64,000 nucleotides of DNA. Source: Granulicella arctica. GTDB taxonomy: Bacteria > Acidobacteriota > Terriglobia > Terriglobales > Acidobacteriaceae. The notes under the pieces were generated by a model. That model made no database searches. It was not told where the DNA came from and was given only the letters and a program-made list of their open reading frames with translations. Of the stretch, positions 18,141 to 26,454 are shown piece after piece; the first letter of the stretch is position 1; every line of letters starts with the position of its first letter. The stretch covers positions 4,526,001-4,590,000 of the forward strand of contig NZ_JAGTUT010000001.1 in assembly GCF_025685605.1 (NCBI RefSeq). The letters are read 5' to 3'. Both the position numbers and the translations under genes were made by a program.

Positions 18141-19994
18141 ATGGATGAGAGCACGATAGTGAGCCCCTCGATACATCCTGCCGTCAAGGTTGAGGATCTG
18201 CTGCATACACGTGAAGACTCTGGAGGCGTACAGCCCGATCGGGACAGTCTCCTCAGCCTGAAGATTCAACAGGCCGAACTGCAGTCGCAGATCGATGAAC
18301 TTCGTCGCGGCCAGATTGAGCTTGAGGAGTCCCGTGACCAGTATATGGACCTCTATGAGTTTGCCCCGACCGGCTATGTCACCCTCAGCCTGCGGCTCGT
18401 AGTCCTCCATATCAATGCAACAGGCGCTCGATTGGTCGGATCCGACAGGACGCGTCTCTTAGGCCACCGCTTCGCTCGCTTCATCGCCGCAAAGGATCGT
18501 GATCGATACCTCACCTGCATTCGTCAATTGAAGGAAGATGGGGACCGCCGCACCGTCGACGTGGACCTTGCTCTCGAAAAGGGCGGCCGTCTCGCTGTAC
18601 AGCTCGATTTGGTTCGCGTGATGCCTGCAAATTCTGACGCCACGATCCGCATAGCTCTTACCGACGTGACGGAACGAAAGCGTGCCGAGGCGGAGATAAA
18701 GCGACTCGCCTTCTACGACGCACTCACCTTTCTGCCGAACCGGCGCTTTCTGTTAGACCGGTTGGAGGTGCTGCTCACCACCATCACGTTTCGGCCGCAG
18801 CACGGCTCGATCCTCTTTCTTGACCTAGACGACTTCAAAACACTCAACGACACTCACGGACACGCCTTCGGCGACATCTACCTGCAGGAGGCAGCGCGGC
18901 GCCTCACAAGCTCCGTTCGTGCCTGCGATACCGTAGCCCGCCTCGGCGGGGATGAGTTTGTCGTCATCATCGAGAAGCTCAACGAGACTGAGATTCAGGC
19001 CGCTGCGGAGACCATGCGCATCGGCGAAAAGATCCTCCTCGCCCTCAGTGAGCCCTACCTGCTCTCCGGAATCGAATATCGAAGCACCGCAAGCATAGGG
19101 GTCAGTCTCTTTTGCGACGAGCACCTGTCCGGCGAGGAACTTCTCCAGCAGGCTGATCTTGCGCTCTACAGCGCCAAAACAGCAGGGCGTAACACCATTC
19201 GCTTCTTCGATCCGCAGATGCAGGCCACCGTCGCCGCACGCGGAGCCCTGCTCACCGATCTCCGTCGAGCCCTCCAGAACCATCAGTTTCTCCTGCATTA
19301 CCAGCCGCAGGTCGATCGCCAGAGGCACTTGAAGGGTGTTGAGGCGCTGGTCCGTTGGCAGCATCCGGAGCGCGGCATCCTGTCTCCCGCGGACTTCGTT
19401 CCCTTCGCGGAGGAGAAAGGTTTTATTGATTCGCTTGGCCAATGGGTGCTCGAAACCGCCTGTAGCCAGTTAAACGAGTGGAGTCGCAAGCCCGAGATGG
19501 CGCACCTCAGCATCGCCGTCAACGTCAGCGCGCAGGAGTTCCGTCATCCACACTTTGTAGACAAAATCCTTTCCATCATCGAACGCACCGGCGCCGATCC
19601 CCGCTACCTTGTCCTTGAGTTCACCGAACGCCTGATGTTCGGCACCATCAAGGACACGCTGGCCAAGATGACCACGCTTAAGTCCCATGGTCTTCGCTTC
19701 TCGCTCGATGACTTCGGCATTGGCTACTCGTCGCTAGCATACCTGCAAAGCCTGCCGCTCAATCAACTCAAGATCGATCAGACCTTTGTCCGCAACATGG
19801 TAGCGAATCCGAATGATGTAGCGATCGCGCGCTCCGTCATCGCCCTGGGTCAGAGCCTTGGTTTGGATGTGATCGCAGAAGGTGTCGAGACGCAGGAACA
19901 GCATCGGCTCCTCGAAGCGCACGGCTGTGGCGGATATCAGGGCTTCCTCTTCGGACGTCCCGCACCTGCGGAAGATCTGCGCCTGCCCTTCTAA
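18141..19994 (+). CDS. PAS-GGDEF-EAL cyclic-di-GMP synthase/phosphodiesterase
   Basis: 617 residues, no membrane segment. A coiled-coil-like N-terminal region (residues 38-65) leads to a PAS domain at about 65-185, then GGDEF at about 190-355 and EAL at about 370-612. The synthase motif GGDEF is intact at 269-273, and an inhibitory RxxD site (RACD) lies exactly five residues before it. The EAL domain has E401-A-L, DDFGIGYSSL and the EGVET motif, so it looks active too. Both c-di-GMP synthesis and breakdown are possible, with PAS input deciding which dominates. A palindrome overlaps its probable promoter. Confidence 0.93.
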   Translation: MDESTIVSPSIHPAVKVEDLLHTREDSGGVQPDRDSLLSLKIQQAELQSQIDELRRGQIELEESRDQYMDLYEFAPTGYVTLSLRLVVLHINATGARLVGSDRTRLLGHRFARFIAAKDRDRYLTCIRQLKEDGDRRTVDVDLALEKGGRLAVQLDLVRVMPANSDATIRIALTDVTERKRAEAEIKRLAFYDALTFLPNRRFLLDRLEVLLTTITFRPQHGSILFLDLDDFKTLNDTHGHAFGDIYLQEAARRLTSSVRACDTVARLGGDEFVVIIEKLNETEIQAAAETMRIGEKILLALSEPYLLSGIEYRSTASIGVSLFCDEHLSGEELLQQADLALYSAKTAGRNTIRFFDPQMQATVAARGALLTDLRRALQNHQFLLHYQPQVDRQRHLKGVEALVRWQHPERGILSPADFVPFAEEKGFIDSLGQWVLETACSQLNEWSRKPEMAHLSIAVNVSAQEFRHPHFVDKILSIIERTGADPRYLVLEFTERLMFGTIKDTLAKMTTLKSHGLRFSLDDFGIGYSSLAYLQSLPLNQLKIDQTFVRNMVANPNDVAIARSVIALGQSLGLDVIAEGVETQEQHRLLEAHGCGGYQGFLFGRPAPAEDLRLPF

Positions 19995-20044
19995 ACACGA
20001 CCGAGTAGCCGCACAGAATGTCGATTGCTTCCGGTTGAAGCTCG

Positions 20045-20608
20045 TTAGTGGCCGCCCGTATCCGGTGGCATGATGCGGATATCTTCCACATTACGGTAGC
20101 GCTCGGCGTAGTCCATGCCGTAGCCGATCACGAAGGCATTCGGAATGCTGAATGCCACGTAGTCCGCTTCGATTGGAACCAGGCGGCGCTCCGGCTTATC
20201 GAGGCACGTCGCGATCTTCAGCGATGCGGGCTTATGCTGCAGCATCAGACCGCGCAGATAGCTCAACGTCAGACCCGTATCGAGAATATCTTCGACCAGG
20301 ATCACGTGTTTGCCTTCGATCGGATTGTCGATATCCTTGATCAGCTTGACGGCACCGGAGGAGACTCGCGCTCGTCCGTAGCTCGATACTGCGACGAAGT
20401 CGAAGGTAGCGTCTACCGTGATGGCGCGTGCAAGGTCTGCGAGAAAGATCGCCGCTCCTTTCAGCACGCCGATCAGCACGATCGACTGGTCTTTGTAGTC
20501 TTCGGAGATCTGCTGACCAATCGCGGCGACACGTTCGGCAATCTGGGACTTTGAATAGAGGATTTCCATATCGGCGGCGGGAGGGAACTGAATCGTGCTT
20601 GAAGACAT
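20045..20608 (-). CDS. hpt: Hypoxanthine phosphoribosyltransferase
   Basis: 187 residues. The PRPP-binding loop VEDILDTGLTLSYL near residue 103 and the segment VLIGVLKGAAIFLADLARAI near 45 identify a type I phosphoribosyltransferase of the purine-salvage type. It converts hypoxanthine and guanine with PRPP to IMP and GMP. The C-terminal FVIGYGMDYAERYRN is typical of bacterial Hpt. It is transcribed away from lgt, and 83 bp separate the two starts. The first 13 residues are extra compared with the shortest family members; M14 (MEILYSKSQ) is an alternative start. Confidence 0.93.
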   Translation of the reverse strand: MSSSTIQFPPAADMEILYSKSQIAERVAAIGQQISEDYKDQSIVLIGVLKGAAIFLADLARAITVDATFDFVAVSSYGRARVSSGAVKLIKDIDNPIEGKHVILVEDILDTGLTLSYLRGLMLQHKPASLKIATCLDKPERRLVPIEADYVAFSIPNAFVIGYGMDYAERYRNVEDIRIMPPDTGGH

Positions 20609-20691
20609 GCCCTTAAGGTAAACCGAATACCCCCGGAGCGAAAGTCGACATGCACTTCGCCGCCCTCGCTATACTTTAGGTTGCGAGGCAT

Positions 20692-21510
20692 ATGTACCCC
20701 TATATCAATCTTGGCCCTATCCATCTGGGCACCTTTGGCCTGCTGTTGTGGCTTGCTGCGGTAGCAGCAACGGTCGTTCTCCATAAAAACCTTCTTCGCA
20801 AAGGTGTCGACGCAGACGCGCTCAACATCGTCGCACTTGTGGTCGTCGCAGGCATACTCGGCGCGAAGGCGTGGCACGAGCTGCAAAATCTCGCCGACCT
20901 GCGCTATGCAATGCGCCAGATCACCGCCGTTGGCTGGCACCATCCCCTCGACATCGTCGTCGGCTTCCTGCACTGGTTTCAGGCGGGCTTTGCATGGTTC
21001 GGCGGAATGCTTGCCGGCATCGCCATGCTGATGTACCAGGGCCGTGTAGCAAAGGTCGGCGGAATCCGCATGCTCGATCTCGCCGCCCCCGCCGCTGCCA
21101 TCGGTTACGGCGTAGGGCGCATCGGCTGCCTCACCAGTGGCGACGGCGACTACGGCATCCCGACGACCCTCCCATGGGGCGTCCACATGCGGCCCGATGC
21201 GCTCGTCCCCACAACGCTTCTCGTCCAACCAACACCGGTCTATGAACTCCTCTTCTCAATTGCGCTGGCCTGGCTGCTCTGGCGTTTAGGAGCGAAGTCC
21301 CGACCCGTCGGCTGGCTCACCGGCCTCTACCTTGCGCTAAGCGGTCTTGGTCGCTTTCTAGTCGAATTCGTCCGCATCAATCCGCGTATCTACTGGGGCA
21401 TGAGTAACGCACAGGTCGCCGCGCTTGGATCAATCGTCGTAGGTCTGATCGTCATGCTCGCCGTCCGTGGCCGTGTGCCCGCCTTGCAGGATGAGGTTGT
21501 TACGGCTTAG
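20692..21510 (+). CDS. lgt: Phosphatidylglycerol-prolipoprotein diacylglyceryl transferase
   Basis: 272 residues with seven hydrophobic segments. The family signature region GYGVGRIGCLTSGDGDYGIPT, near residue 145, departs from the canonical GRxGNFxNxE form, but the Arg and Gly are kept. A later GLGRFLVEFVRINPR segment with Arg and Glu is typical. Lgt moves a diacylglyceryl group to the cysteine of lipoprotein signal peptides in the inner membrane, before cleavage by LspA, which is also in the window (29694-30182). The gene end overlaps the convergent gene by 11 bp. Confidence 0.92.
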   Translation: MYPYINLGPIHLGTFGLLLWLAAVAATVVLHKNLLRKGVDADALNIVALVVVAGILGAKAWHELQNLADLRYAMRQITAVGWHHPLDIVVGFLHWFQAGFAWFGGMLAGIAMLMYQGRVAKVGGIRMLDLAAPAAAIGYGVGRIGCLTSGDGDYGIPTTLPWGVHMRPDALVPTTLLVQPTPVYELLFSIALAWLLWRLGAKSRPVGWLTGLYLALSGLGRFLVEFVRINPRIYWGMSNAQVAALGSIVVGLIVMLAVRGRVPALQDEVVTA

Positions 21511-22384
21511 GAGTCTGCGCAGGTTTGGGCTGGTAGGGAGGGCGATATTCTCCAGCCGCCTTCTCCCCAACCGGCACTTTGCCGGGAAAGCTCGCTGCCA
21601 GCGCAAGCACGTCGCGGCGAACGTCCTCATACGGCGGCTCGCCATCCGGATAGAACTTGAGAAAGGTGCGGCTTCGCATATTCGGATACTCGGCGAGTGC
21701 GAAGGGACGAATGTGTGCCGCCGCCTGGTACGGAAACTGATGCGCGAAGCTGGTCGCGTCCGCCGGGTTTGCCTCAAGATCGATCGAAGGCGTAAACCGC
21801 GCCGCCTTGTCGAAGCTGTTCGTGAACAGGAAACGGAAGCGAGTCGTCGCAGCCGGTCCACTCGCCGCAAACTCGAGGATCTCGATGTGCAGCGTGCCGG
21901 AGCGGTAGTCCTCGACGACATAACCTCGTTCCAGCGAAAGGTTTGGATCGCCCGTCAACGCAATCTTCTGCACGATCACGCGCTCCCGATTGAACTCCGC
22001 CCACTGGTTCATCCCGGCGTAGGTACGAGCCATGCCGAGATGAATGGAGCCGACGTAGAGCGTGTTCAAAGCAAGACACTGCTGGTAAAGAGCCAGCGCT
22101 CCCGCAAAGTCACCCGTGACCCGCGTCGCATCCGCGGCAAGAAACAACACGCGGAAGTCGCGTGGATAAGCCGCCAGAACCGGCCGAACCGCCGCCAGTG
22201 CCGAGGCATAATCGTTCAGGCTGATGAACTGAAAAACAGGAGCCAGCGCAGCCTCCCGCTTGGCCGCATACTCGGTGGCCGCCGTCTTCCCCGCAGCCGC
22301 AACCGCATCCTGCGGCAGTGGCGGTGCCTGCTGTGCGAAACCCGAAACTGCAATCAGCAACAGCGTAAACCTGCCGAATCCCAT
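21500..22384 (-). CDS. Secreted TPR-like protein of unknown function
   Basis: 294 residues with an N-terminal signal peptide (about residues 1-18). Helical repeats in the first half (around NDYASALAAVRPVLAAYPRDFRVLFLAADATRVTGDF) resemble two to three tetratricopeptide repeats. The second half (about 130-260) looks beta-rich and I do not recognise it. It probably acts outside the cytoplasm as an assembly or scaffold protein. It overlaps the lgt stop region. No operon partner is seen. Confidence 0.72.
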   Translation of the reverse strand: MGFGRFTLLLIAVSGFAQQAPPLPQDAVAAAGKTAATEYAAKREAALAPVFQFISLNDYASALAAVRPVLAAYPRDFRVLFLAADATRVTGDFAGALALYQQCLALNTLYVGSIHLGMARTYAGMNQWAEFNRERVIVQKIALTGDPNLSLERGYVVEDYRSGTLHIEILEFAASGPAATTRFRFLFTNSFDKAARFTPSIDLEANPADATSFAHQFPYQAAAHIRPFALAEYPNMRSRTFLKFYPDGEPPYEDVRRDVLALAASFPGKVPVGEKAAGEYRPPYQPKPAQTPKP

Positions 22385-22813
22385 CCCGGAAGGCTAGCAC
22401 GCGGCCCCCGGGACCTGCATCGTGCATCTCCCTGGACTGGGGTCATCCGCACTGATCGGTGTCCTAAGCCTTCGCCACCCACCCACAACACTGCCATCCT
22501 GACCTCATCGGTTCGACCGCAACAAGCTCACCTGCAAATCCGTCATCCCACTCGACAGACAGCCACTTCAAGCAATCCGTTATACTCACCGTACAATGTC
22601 CCTAGAACAGACAATGCATCAAATGGCAGCCTAAGTCGCCTATTATCTTATATTTGCCATTAAGTCGTTTAGAATGCTATATTTAGCAGCATCACTTTGC
22701 TATATCGTTCATTATAGAAGGTTTACGGCCAGCATCTCGACTCGTTTTTTTCGCAATCTGGAGATTATCTGAGCAGGAAGCGAGAGCCCGGAACCTCACC
22801 CCTGCACTTCATC
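22385..22813. other. Intergenic AT-rich stretch with short repeats
   Basis: No gene was found. From about 22560 to 22760 the sequence is far richer in A and T than its surroundings. TAAGTCG occurs at 22632-22638 and 22661-22667, GCTATAT at 22677-22683 and 22699-22705, and AATGGCA at 22622-22628 is inverted as TGCCATT at 22655-22661. Several TATA-like hexamers could act as -10 boxes for the SprT-like gene. Confidence 0.5.
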
Positions 22814-23590
22814 ATGCAGCTCTTTTCGCCTGAACCACCCACGCTACCTCCTCCACCCTTACCCGCCGTCCGATCCCCAAAACCCCGCGCGCCCAAAGTA
22901 GCCTCCGCCGCCCATCTGCTCCCCATCTTCGAGATGGAGTACCGCGAACTGCGCCCCCGCGCTCCGATCCCGCCGGTCGATGTCCGCTTTCGCCGCTTCA
23001 CCTCACTTAACACCACGATCCGGCTCCGCGACGGCAAGCTCCACGTTCGCCTCTCTGACCTCCTCGAGACCGCGCCCGAATCCGTCCACCACGCCATCGC
23101 CCACATCCTTCTCGCCAAGCTCTACAAGAAGCCCATCGCTCCCACCCACGCCGACCGCTATCGCCGCCATACCTCATCCGAAGCCATCTCCCGCCAGGCC
23201 GAGCACATCCGTCAGACCCGCGGCCGCAAGCGCATCTCCACCGCGCAGGGTCACCGCTACGATCTCGACGAGGTCTTCAAGACCCTCAACATCCGCTTCT
23301 TCAACGGCCTGCTCGGTCGCCCCACTCTCACCTGGAGCGCCCACGCCGCGCGCCGCATGCTCGGCCACTACGACGCCGCCCACAACACCATCGTCGTCAG
23401 CCGCGTCTTCGACCGCCCCGATACGCCGCGCTGCGCCATCGAGTACCTGCTCTACCACGAGATGCTCCACCTCAAGCACCCCGTCAGCGTTAAGGCCGGT
23501 CGCCGCTGCGTCCATTCGCGAGCGTTCCAGGCCGACGAGCGTCTCTTCCCGGAGCTCGACGCAGCGAAGGCCTACCTCCGACGCCTTTAA
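22814..23590 (+). CDS. SprT-like zinc metalloprotease domain protein
   Basis: 258 residues. The N-terminal 40 residues are Pro-rich and likely disordered. The domain (about 50-255) has a zinc-protease helix YHEMLHLKHP (HExxH) near residue 217 and a further His in CVHSRAF as a probable third ligand, the layout of SprT/YgjP-like proteins. Homologues act on DNA-protein crosslinks in eukaryotes; in bacteria the substrate is unknown. Start is the first ATG after the AT-rich gap. It is convergent with the next gene, with 6 bp between the stops. Confidence 0.82.
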   Translation: MQLFSPEPPTLPPPPLPAVRSPKPRAPKVASAAHLLPIFEMEYRELRPRAPIPPVDVRFRRFTSLNTTIRLRDGKLHVRLSDLLETAPESVHHAIAHILLAKLYKKPIAPTHADRYRRHTSSEAISRQAEHIRQTRGRKRISTAQGHRYDLDEVFKTLNIRFFNGLLGRPTLTWSAHAARRMLGHYDAAHNTIVVSRVFDRPDTPRCAIEYLLYHEMLHLKHPVSVKAGRRCVHSRAFQADERLFPELDAAKAYLRRL

Positions 23591-23596
23591 CTCAAC

Positions 23597-24169
23597 TCAG
23601 CGTGGAGAGGTGACCGCCTCACCTTTCGTCTCTTTGGGTGGGGGATGGGCCGCAAAGTAGGTCCGTTGATCCTCGATCAGCTTCGTCGACTCCTCGCGAA
23701 TATCCCGAATCGCCTCTAGTGCCAGCTTGCGCGAGACGTTATAAGCATCATGGTCCGCGGGCGATTTGATGACCGTCGCCCAGCGCTCCGTGGCGCTCAG
23801 AAGCTTCGGCAGGGCCTTCCGCATATCTCGATGTCCCGGTCCATAGTCATCCAGGTTGTCGTCAAGCTCGTCCGCGATGCTGGTGAACTGCTCCATCAGG
23901 TCGTGCAGATCCTGCTCGCGACCGGGCTGACGCGGCTTGGCGACAAGGGTCTCAATCGCCTTCGTCCGCTCATCGAGAAGCTTCACAAAGACGAGGACAC
24001 GATCCGCCGCAACATAAGCCGAGTCGCGGAGCTGATCCACCTCAGAGTCGGTCAGCGCCGGACTCTCACGCTGAGCGTGCAGCTTTGGAGTGAGCACAAA
24101 GAATAGGAAGGCGAACAGGATCGCGATACCACCGCGCCAGAGAAGCGACAACGGAGAGTCGTGGTCCAT
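23597..24169 (-). CDS. Small helical protein with N-terminal membrane anchor
   Basis: 190 residues. One hydrophobic segment (about residues 13-32, GGIAILFAFLFFVLTPKLHAQ) is a signal anchor or signal peptide; the rest is helical and charged. I do not recognise a family. It starts 7 bp after the preceding gene ends, which makes an operon with 24177-24641 and probably the TPR gene. The arrangement resembles envelope or surveillance genes but no function can be assigned. Confidence 0.65.
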   Translation of the reverse strand: MDHDSPLSLLWRGGIAILFAFLFFVLTPKLHAQRESPALTDSEVDQLRDSAYVAADRVLVFVKLLDERTKAIETLVAKPRQPGREQDLHDLMEQFTSIADELDDNLDDYGPGHRDMRKALPKLLSATERWATVIKSPADHDAYNVSRKLALEAIRDIREESTKLIEDQRTYFAAHPPPKETKGEAVTSPR

Positions 24170-24176
24170 ATCGATA

Positions 24177-24641
24177 TTAATGAGCGAAGACCTGGTTCAG
24201 GAGTTCGTTTTCTACCTGCGTAAGCTGCTTCAACGTGGCTTGCAGGGACTCACGATCCTCAAAGGAGGCGTGCTGCACATACTCGTCCAGACGACGGGTT
24301 GTATGGTGCATCAGCATCTGCGCGTTCATCAGGCGCTTGGTGTCGTTGGCCAGCCCAAGGTGGATCAATTCAGCATAATGGTGCACGCGCTGCAGAGTTA
24401 CGGCCGCACTTTCAGGATCTCCGGCGAGCATCTGGTGTCCGGCAAGCTCGGTCATGGCGTGGACCAGCTCGGTGTAGAGGAAGCACTGTTCGCGCGGCTT
24501 GGCCTGGAGAGCGCGAGCTTCCATCTGGGCGATTGCGTTGGCGTCGGCCAGGATCTCTTCGGTTGCTGCACGGCAGGGAATGGACGACAGGAGAGTGACG
24601 GTGAACGCGGTGATCACGAGAGTACGGAGTAAACGGCCCAT
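24177..24641 (-). CDS. Secreted helical protein of unknown function
   Basis: 154 residues from the ATG at 24641 (MGRLLRTLVITAFTVTLLS), which gives a clear signal peptide cleaved near PCRA-AT. The open frame runs 26 codons further upstream but no reason favours that. The mature part is all helix, with one Cys (REQCFLYTEL). It lies 32 bp after the TPR gene and 7 bp before the next small gene. Family unknown. Confidence 0.65.
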   Translation of the reverse strand: MGRLLRTLVITAFTVTLLSSIPCRAATEEILADANAIAQMEARALQAKPREQCFLYTELVHAMTELAGHQMLAGDPESAAVTLQRVHHYAELIHLGLANDTKRLMNAQMLMHHTTRRLDEYVQHASFEDRESLQATLKQLTQVENELLNQVFAH

Positions 24642-24673
24642 AACGCACCTCTGGTGCAAAGGCGGAGCGCTTG

Positions 24674-26011
24674 CTACTTCGAGTGTTGCAGAGCGATGAG
24701 GCGGTGACTGGCCTCCCACTCCTGATCGGGGAACTTCCCGGCCGCTGCGGTCAGGAACTGTTTATAGAGGTCGGACGCTTGCTTCGAGTGGTGCAATGAA
24801 TCGTGTGCCGTAGCCGCTAAAAAGAGGGATGCGGGAGACTGTGGCAAGACGGTAGCACGTAGAGTCAGCGCTTGCAACACTATTTCCGAATTTTTGTTGT
24901 GCGACGCGGCGAAAGCCAGATTTTGTGCTGCATCTGCCATATCGGCTGGCTTCTTGAAAGCTTTAGGACTGGTGAGTGCCTGGCTAAGCGTCGCCTGGGC
25001 CTCCGGATACTGCTGAAGAGCTAACTGGGCCTCACCTTGATCAGCGAGGAGGTTTACGTCGTGCGGGGAATGGAGCAGGAGGGCGGCGTAGAGCGGTGCA
25101 GCCTTTGCAGGCTCCTTGTTATCGCTGTAGAGATGCGCCAGCAGCCGCGTAAGGTTGTCATCCGCAGGCTTCGCGGTATGCAGGGTATCAACGAGCGTTA
25201 TAGCCTCAGGTGTCTTGTCCTCGGCAGCGTAGGTCGCGGCCAGTTGGCTGGTGAGCGTCGTGTCGGCCGGATGCTTCGCAAGCGCTCCGGTAAGAAGGGT
25301 CTCAGCCTCTGGAGCCCGCTTCAGCGAGAGGAGAAGATGCGCGAGCGCGGCCGTGATCGTCGGGTTACCGTCATGCGTTTTGAGTATGCGTCGGTAGGCA
25401 TTTTCGGCGGTCGGCAGATCGTTCGCAGCTTCAGCCAGCTCACCTACAAGGAGCGCGTCATCGACACTTTCAGGCGAGAGTTTCAGAGCTTCGAGCAGGT
25501 CAGCCGAAGCTGCGGCGGGGTCACTCGATTGATCGAGCCGAGCGAGAGCACGGTACGCACGAGCCTTCAGCGCCGGGTCTTCGGTTGGCAGCGTGACCGC
25601 CTTGACAAGCTCCGTGTGAGCTTCAGTAAGCTTGCCCGTGCGCGCAAGCAGGAGACCAAGCGCGAGGTGCGGCGGGAAGAAGTTCGGATCGGCAGAGATG
25701 GACTTCTGATACGCCGCGGTAGCCCCGGCGTCGTTGTTCCGTGCGTCCTCGACGTAGCCAAGGTTGTAGAGCAGCGGAGCTTCGGTCGGATACTTCTCGG
25801 TGAGTGCCGTGAGAAGCTTGAACGCTGCAGGGTAGTCCTGATTCTGAAGCGCCTCGCCAGCCTGCGTACGCAAAGGATCCGTCGTGACGGTCTCGGTCTG
25901 GCTTGCGTCCGTCGTCCCCGGAGGAAGCTGGGCAACGGCAGCGAGCGGTACCGAGAGGAGGGACAGCATTACGACAAATGTCATGCAACGATCTAGGGTG
26001 AAACGAGTCAT
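24674..26011 (-). CDS. Secreted tetratricopeptide-repeat protein
   Basis: 445 residues from the ATG at 26011 (MTRFTLDRCMTFVVMLSLLS), with a signal peptide ending near AVAQ. About eight TPR-like repeats follow (for example NLGYVEDARNNDAGATAAYQKSISADPNFFP), plus a C-terminal pair. Such proteins bind partners in envelope assembly. Fourteen bases separate the DoxX-like stop from this start, and the two small genes follow, so four genes may form one transcript. No substrate or complex can be named. Confidence 0.8.
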   Translation of the reverse strand: MTRFTLDRCMTFVVMLSLLSVPLAAVAQLPPGTTDASQTETVTTDPLRTQAGEALQNQDYPAAFKLLTALTEKYPTEAPLLYNLGYVEDARNNDAGATAAYQKSISADPNFFPPHLALGLLLARTGKLTEAHTELVKAVTLPTEDPALKARAYRALARLDQSSDPAAASADLLEALKLSPESVDDALLVGELAEAANDLPTAENAYRRILKTHDGNPTITAALAHLLLSLKRAPEAETLLTGALAKHPADTTLTSQLAATYAAEDKTPEAITLVDTLHTAKPADDNLTRLLAHLYSDNKEPAKAAPLYAALLLHSPHDVNLLADQGEAQLALQQYPEAQATLSQALTSPKAFKKPADMADAAQNLAFAASHNKNSEIVLQALTLRATVLPQSPASLFLAATAHDSLHHSKQASDLYKQFLTAAAGKFPDQEWEASHRLIALQHSK

Positions 26012-26025
26012 AGGAGCCGGAATCT

Positions 26026-26415
26026 TCAAAGGATGAGCTTGCGGAGAAGGGGACGGCGCATAAGCAGGCCCGCCCAAAGGATGATGGCAAAGACGATCGG
26101 CGCAGGCCACGTGGGATCGCTGATGCGAAGGTGGCTGGCCACAGCTCCGCCGCAGTAAGCAGTAAGGAGCAGCGCTCCAAACACAGCGGTGCGCGGTACC
26201 AGGTAGAGGACAGCGCAGACAAACTCAATTGGCGCCAGAATGTGCAGGAAGTCGGCGGTGTAGCCGAGCTTCGCGGTGCCTGCGATAACCTCCGGCGAGC
26301 TATGCCACGCTGTAACGCTGCCAAAAAGCAGAAAGCTCGCTGGAAGGATAGAAAGGACCCAACCCAGGATGTTGAGCGCTCTGGAAGGTTGAAGATCTGC
26401 GGTGCTAGACGTCAT
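26026..26415 (-). CDS. DoxX-like four-helix membrane protein
   Basis: 129 residues with four hydrophobic helices and the family features ILAPIEFVCAVLYLVPRTAVFGALLLTAYCGGAVASHL, seen in DoxX/DoxD-like proteins. The family is linked to thiosulfate-quinone oxidoreductase and redox stress but most members are unassigned. It is the first gene of the minus-strand group that continues with the TPR gene. Confidence 0.82.
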   Translation of the reverse strand: MTSSTADLQPSRALNILGWVLSILPASFLLFGSVTAWHSSPEVIAGTAKLGYTADFLHILAPIEFVCAVLYLVPRTAVFGALLLTAYCGGAVASHLRISDPTWPAPIVFAIILWAGLLMRRPLLRKLIL

Positions 26416-26454
26416 AGAAGCTCCTTACGCTGGCGATCATTTCGGTGAGCGATT

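Noticed and set aside
21467-22663. 398-codon open frame on the plus strand
   Set aside because: It runs antisense to the secreted TPR-like gene, is Arg-rich and shows no domain, so it is a shadow of the real gene.
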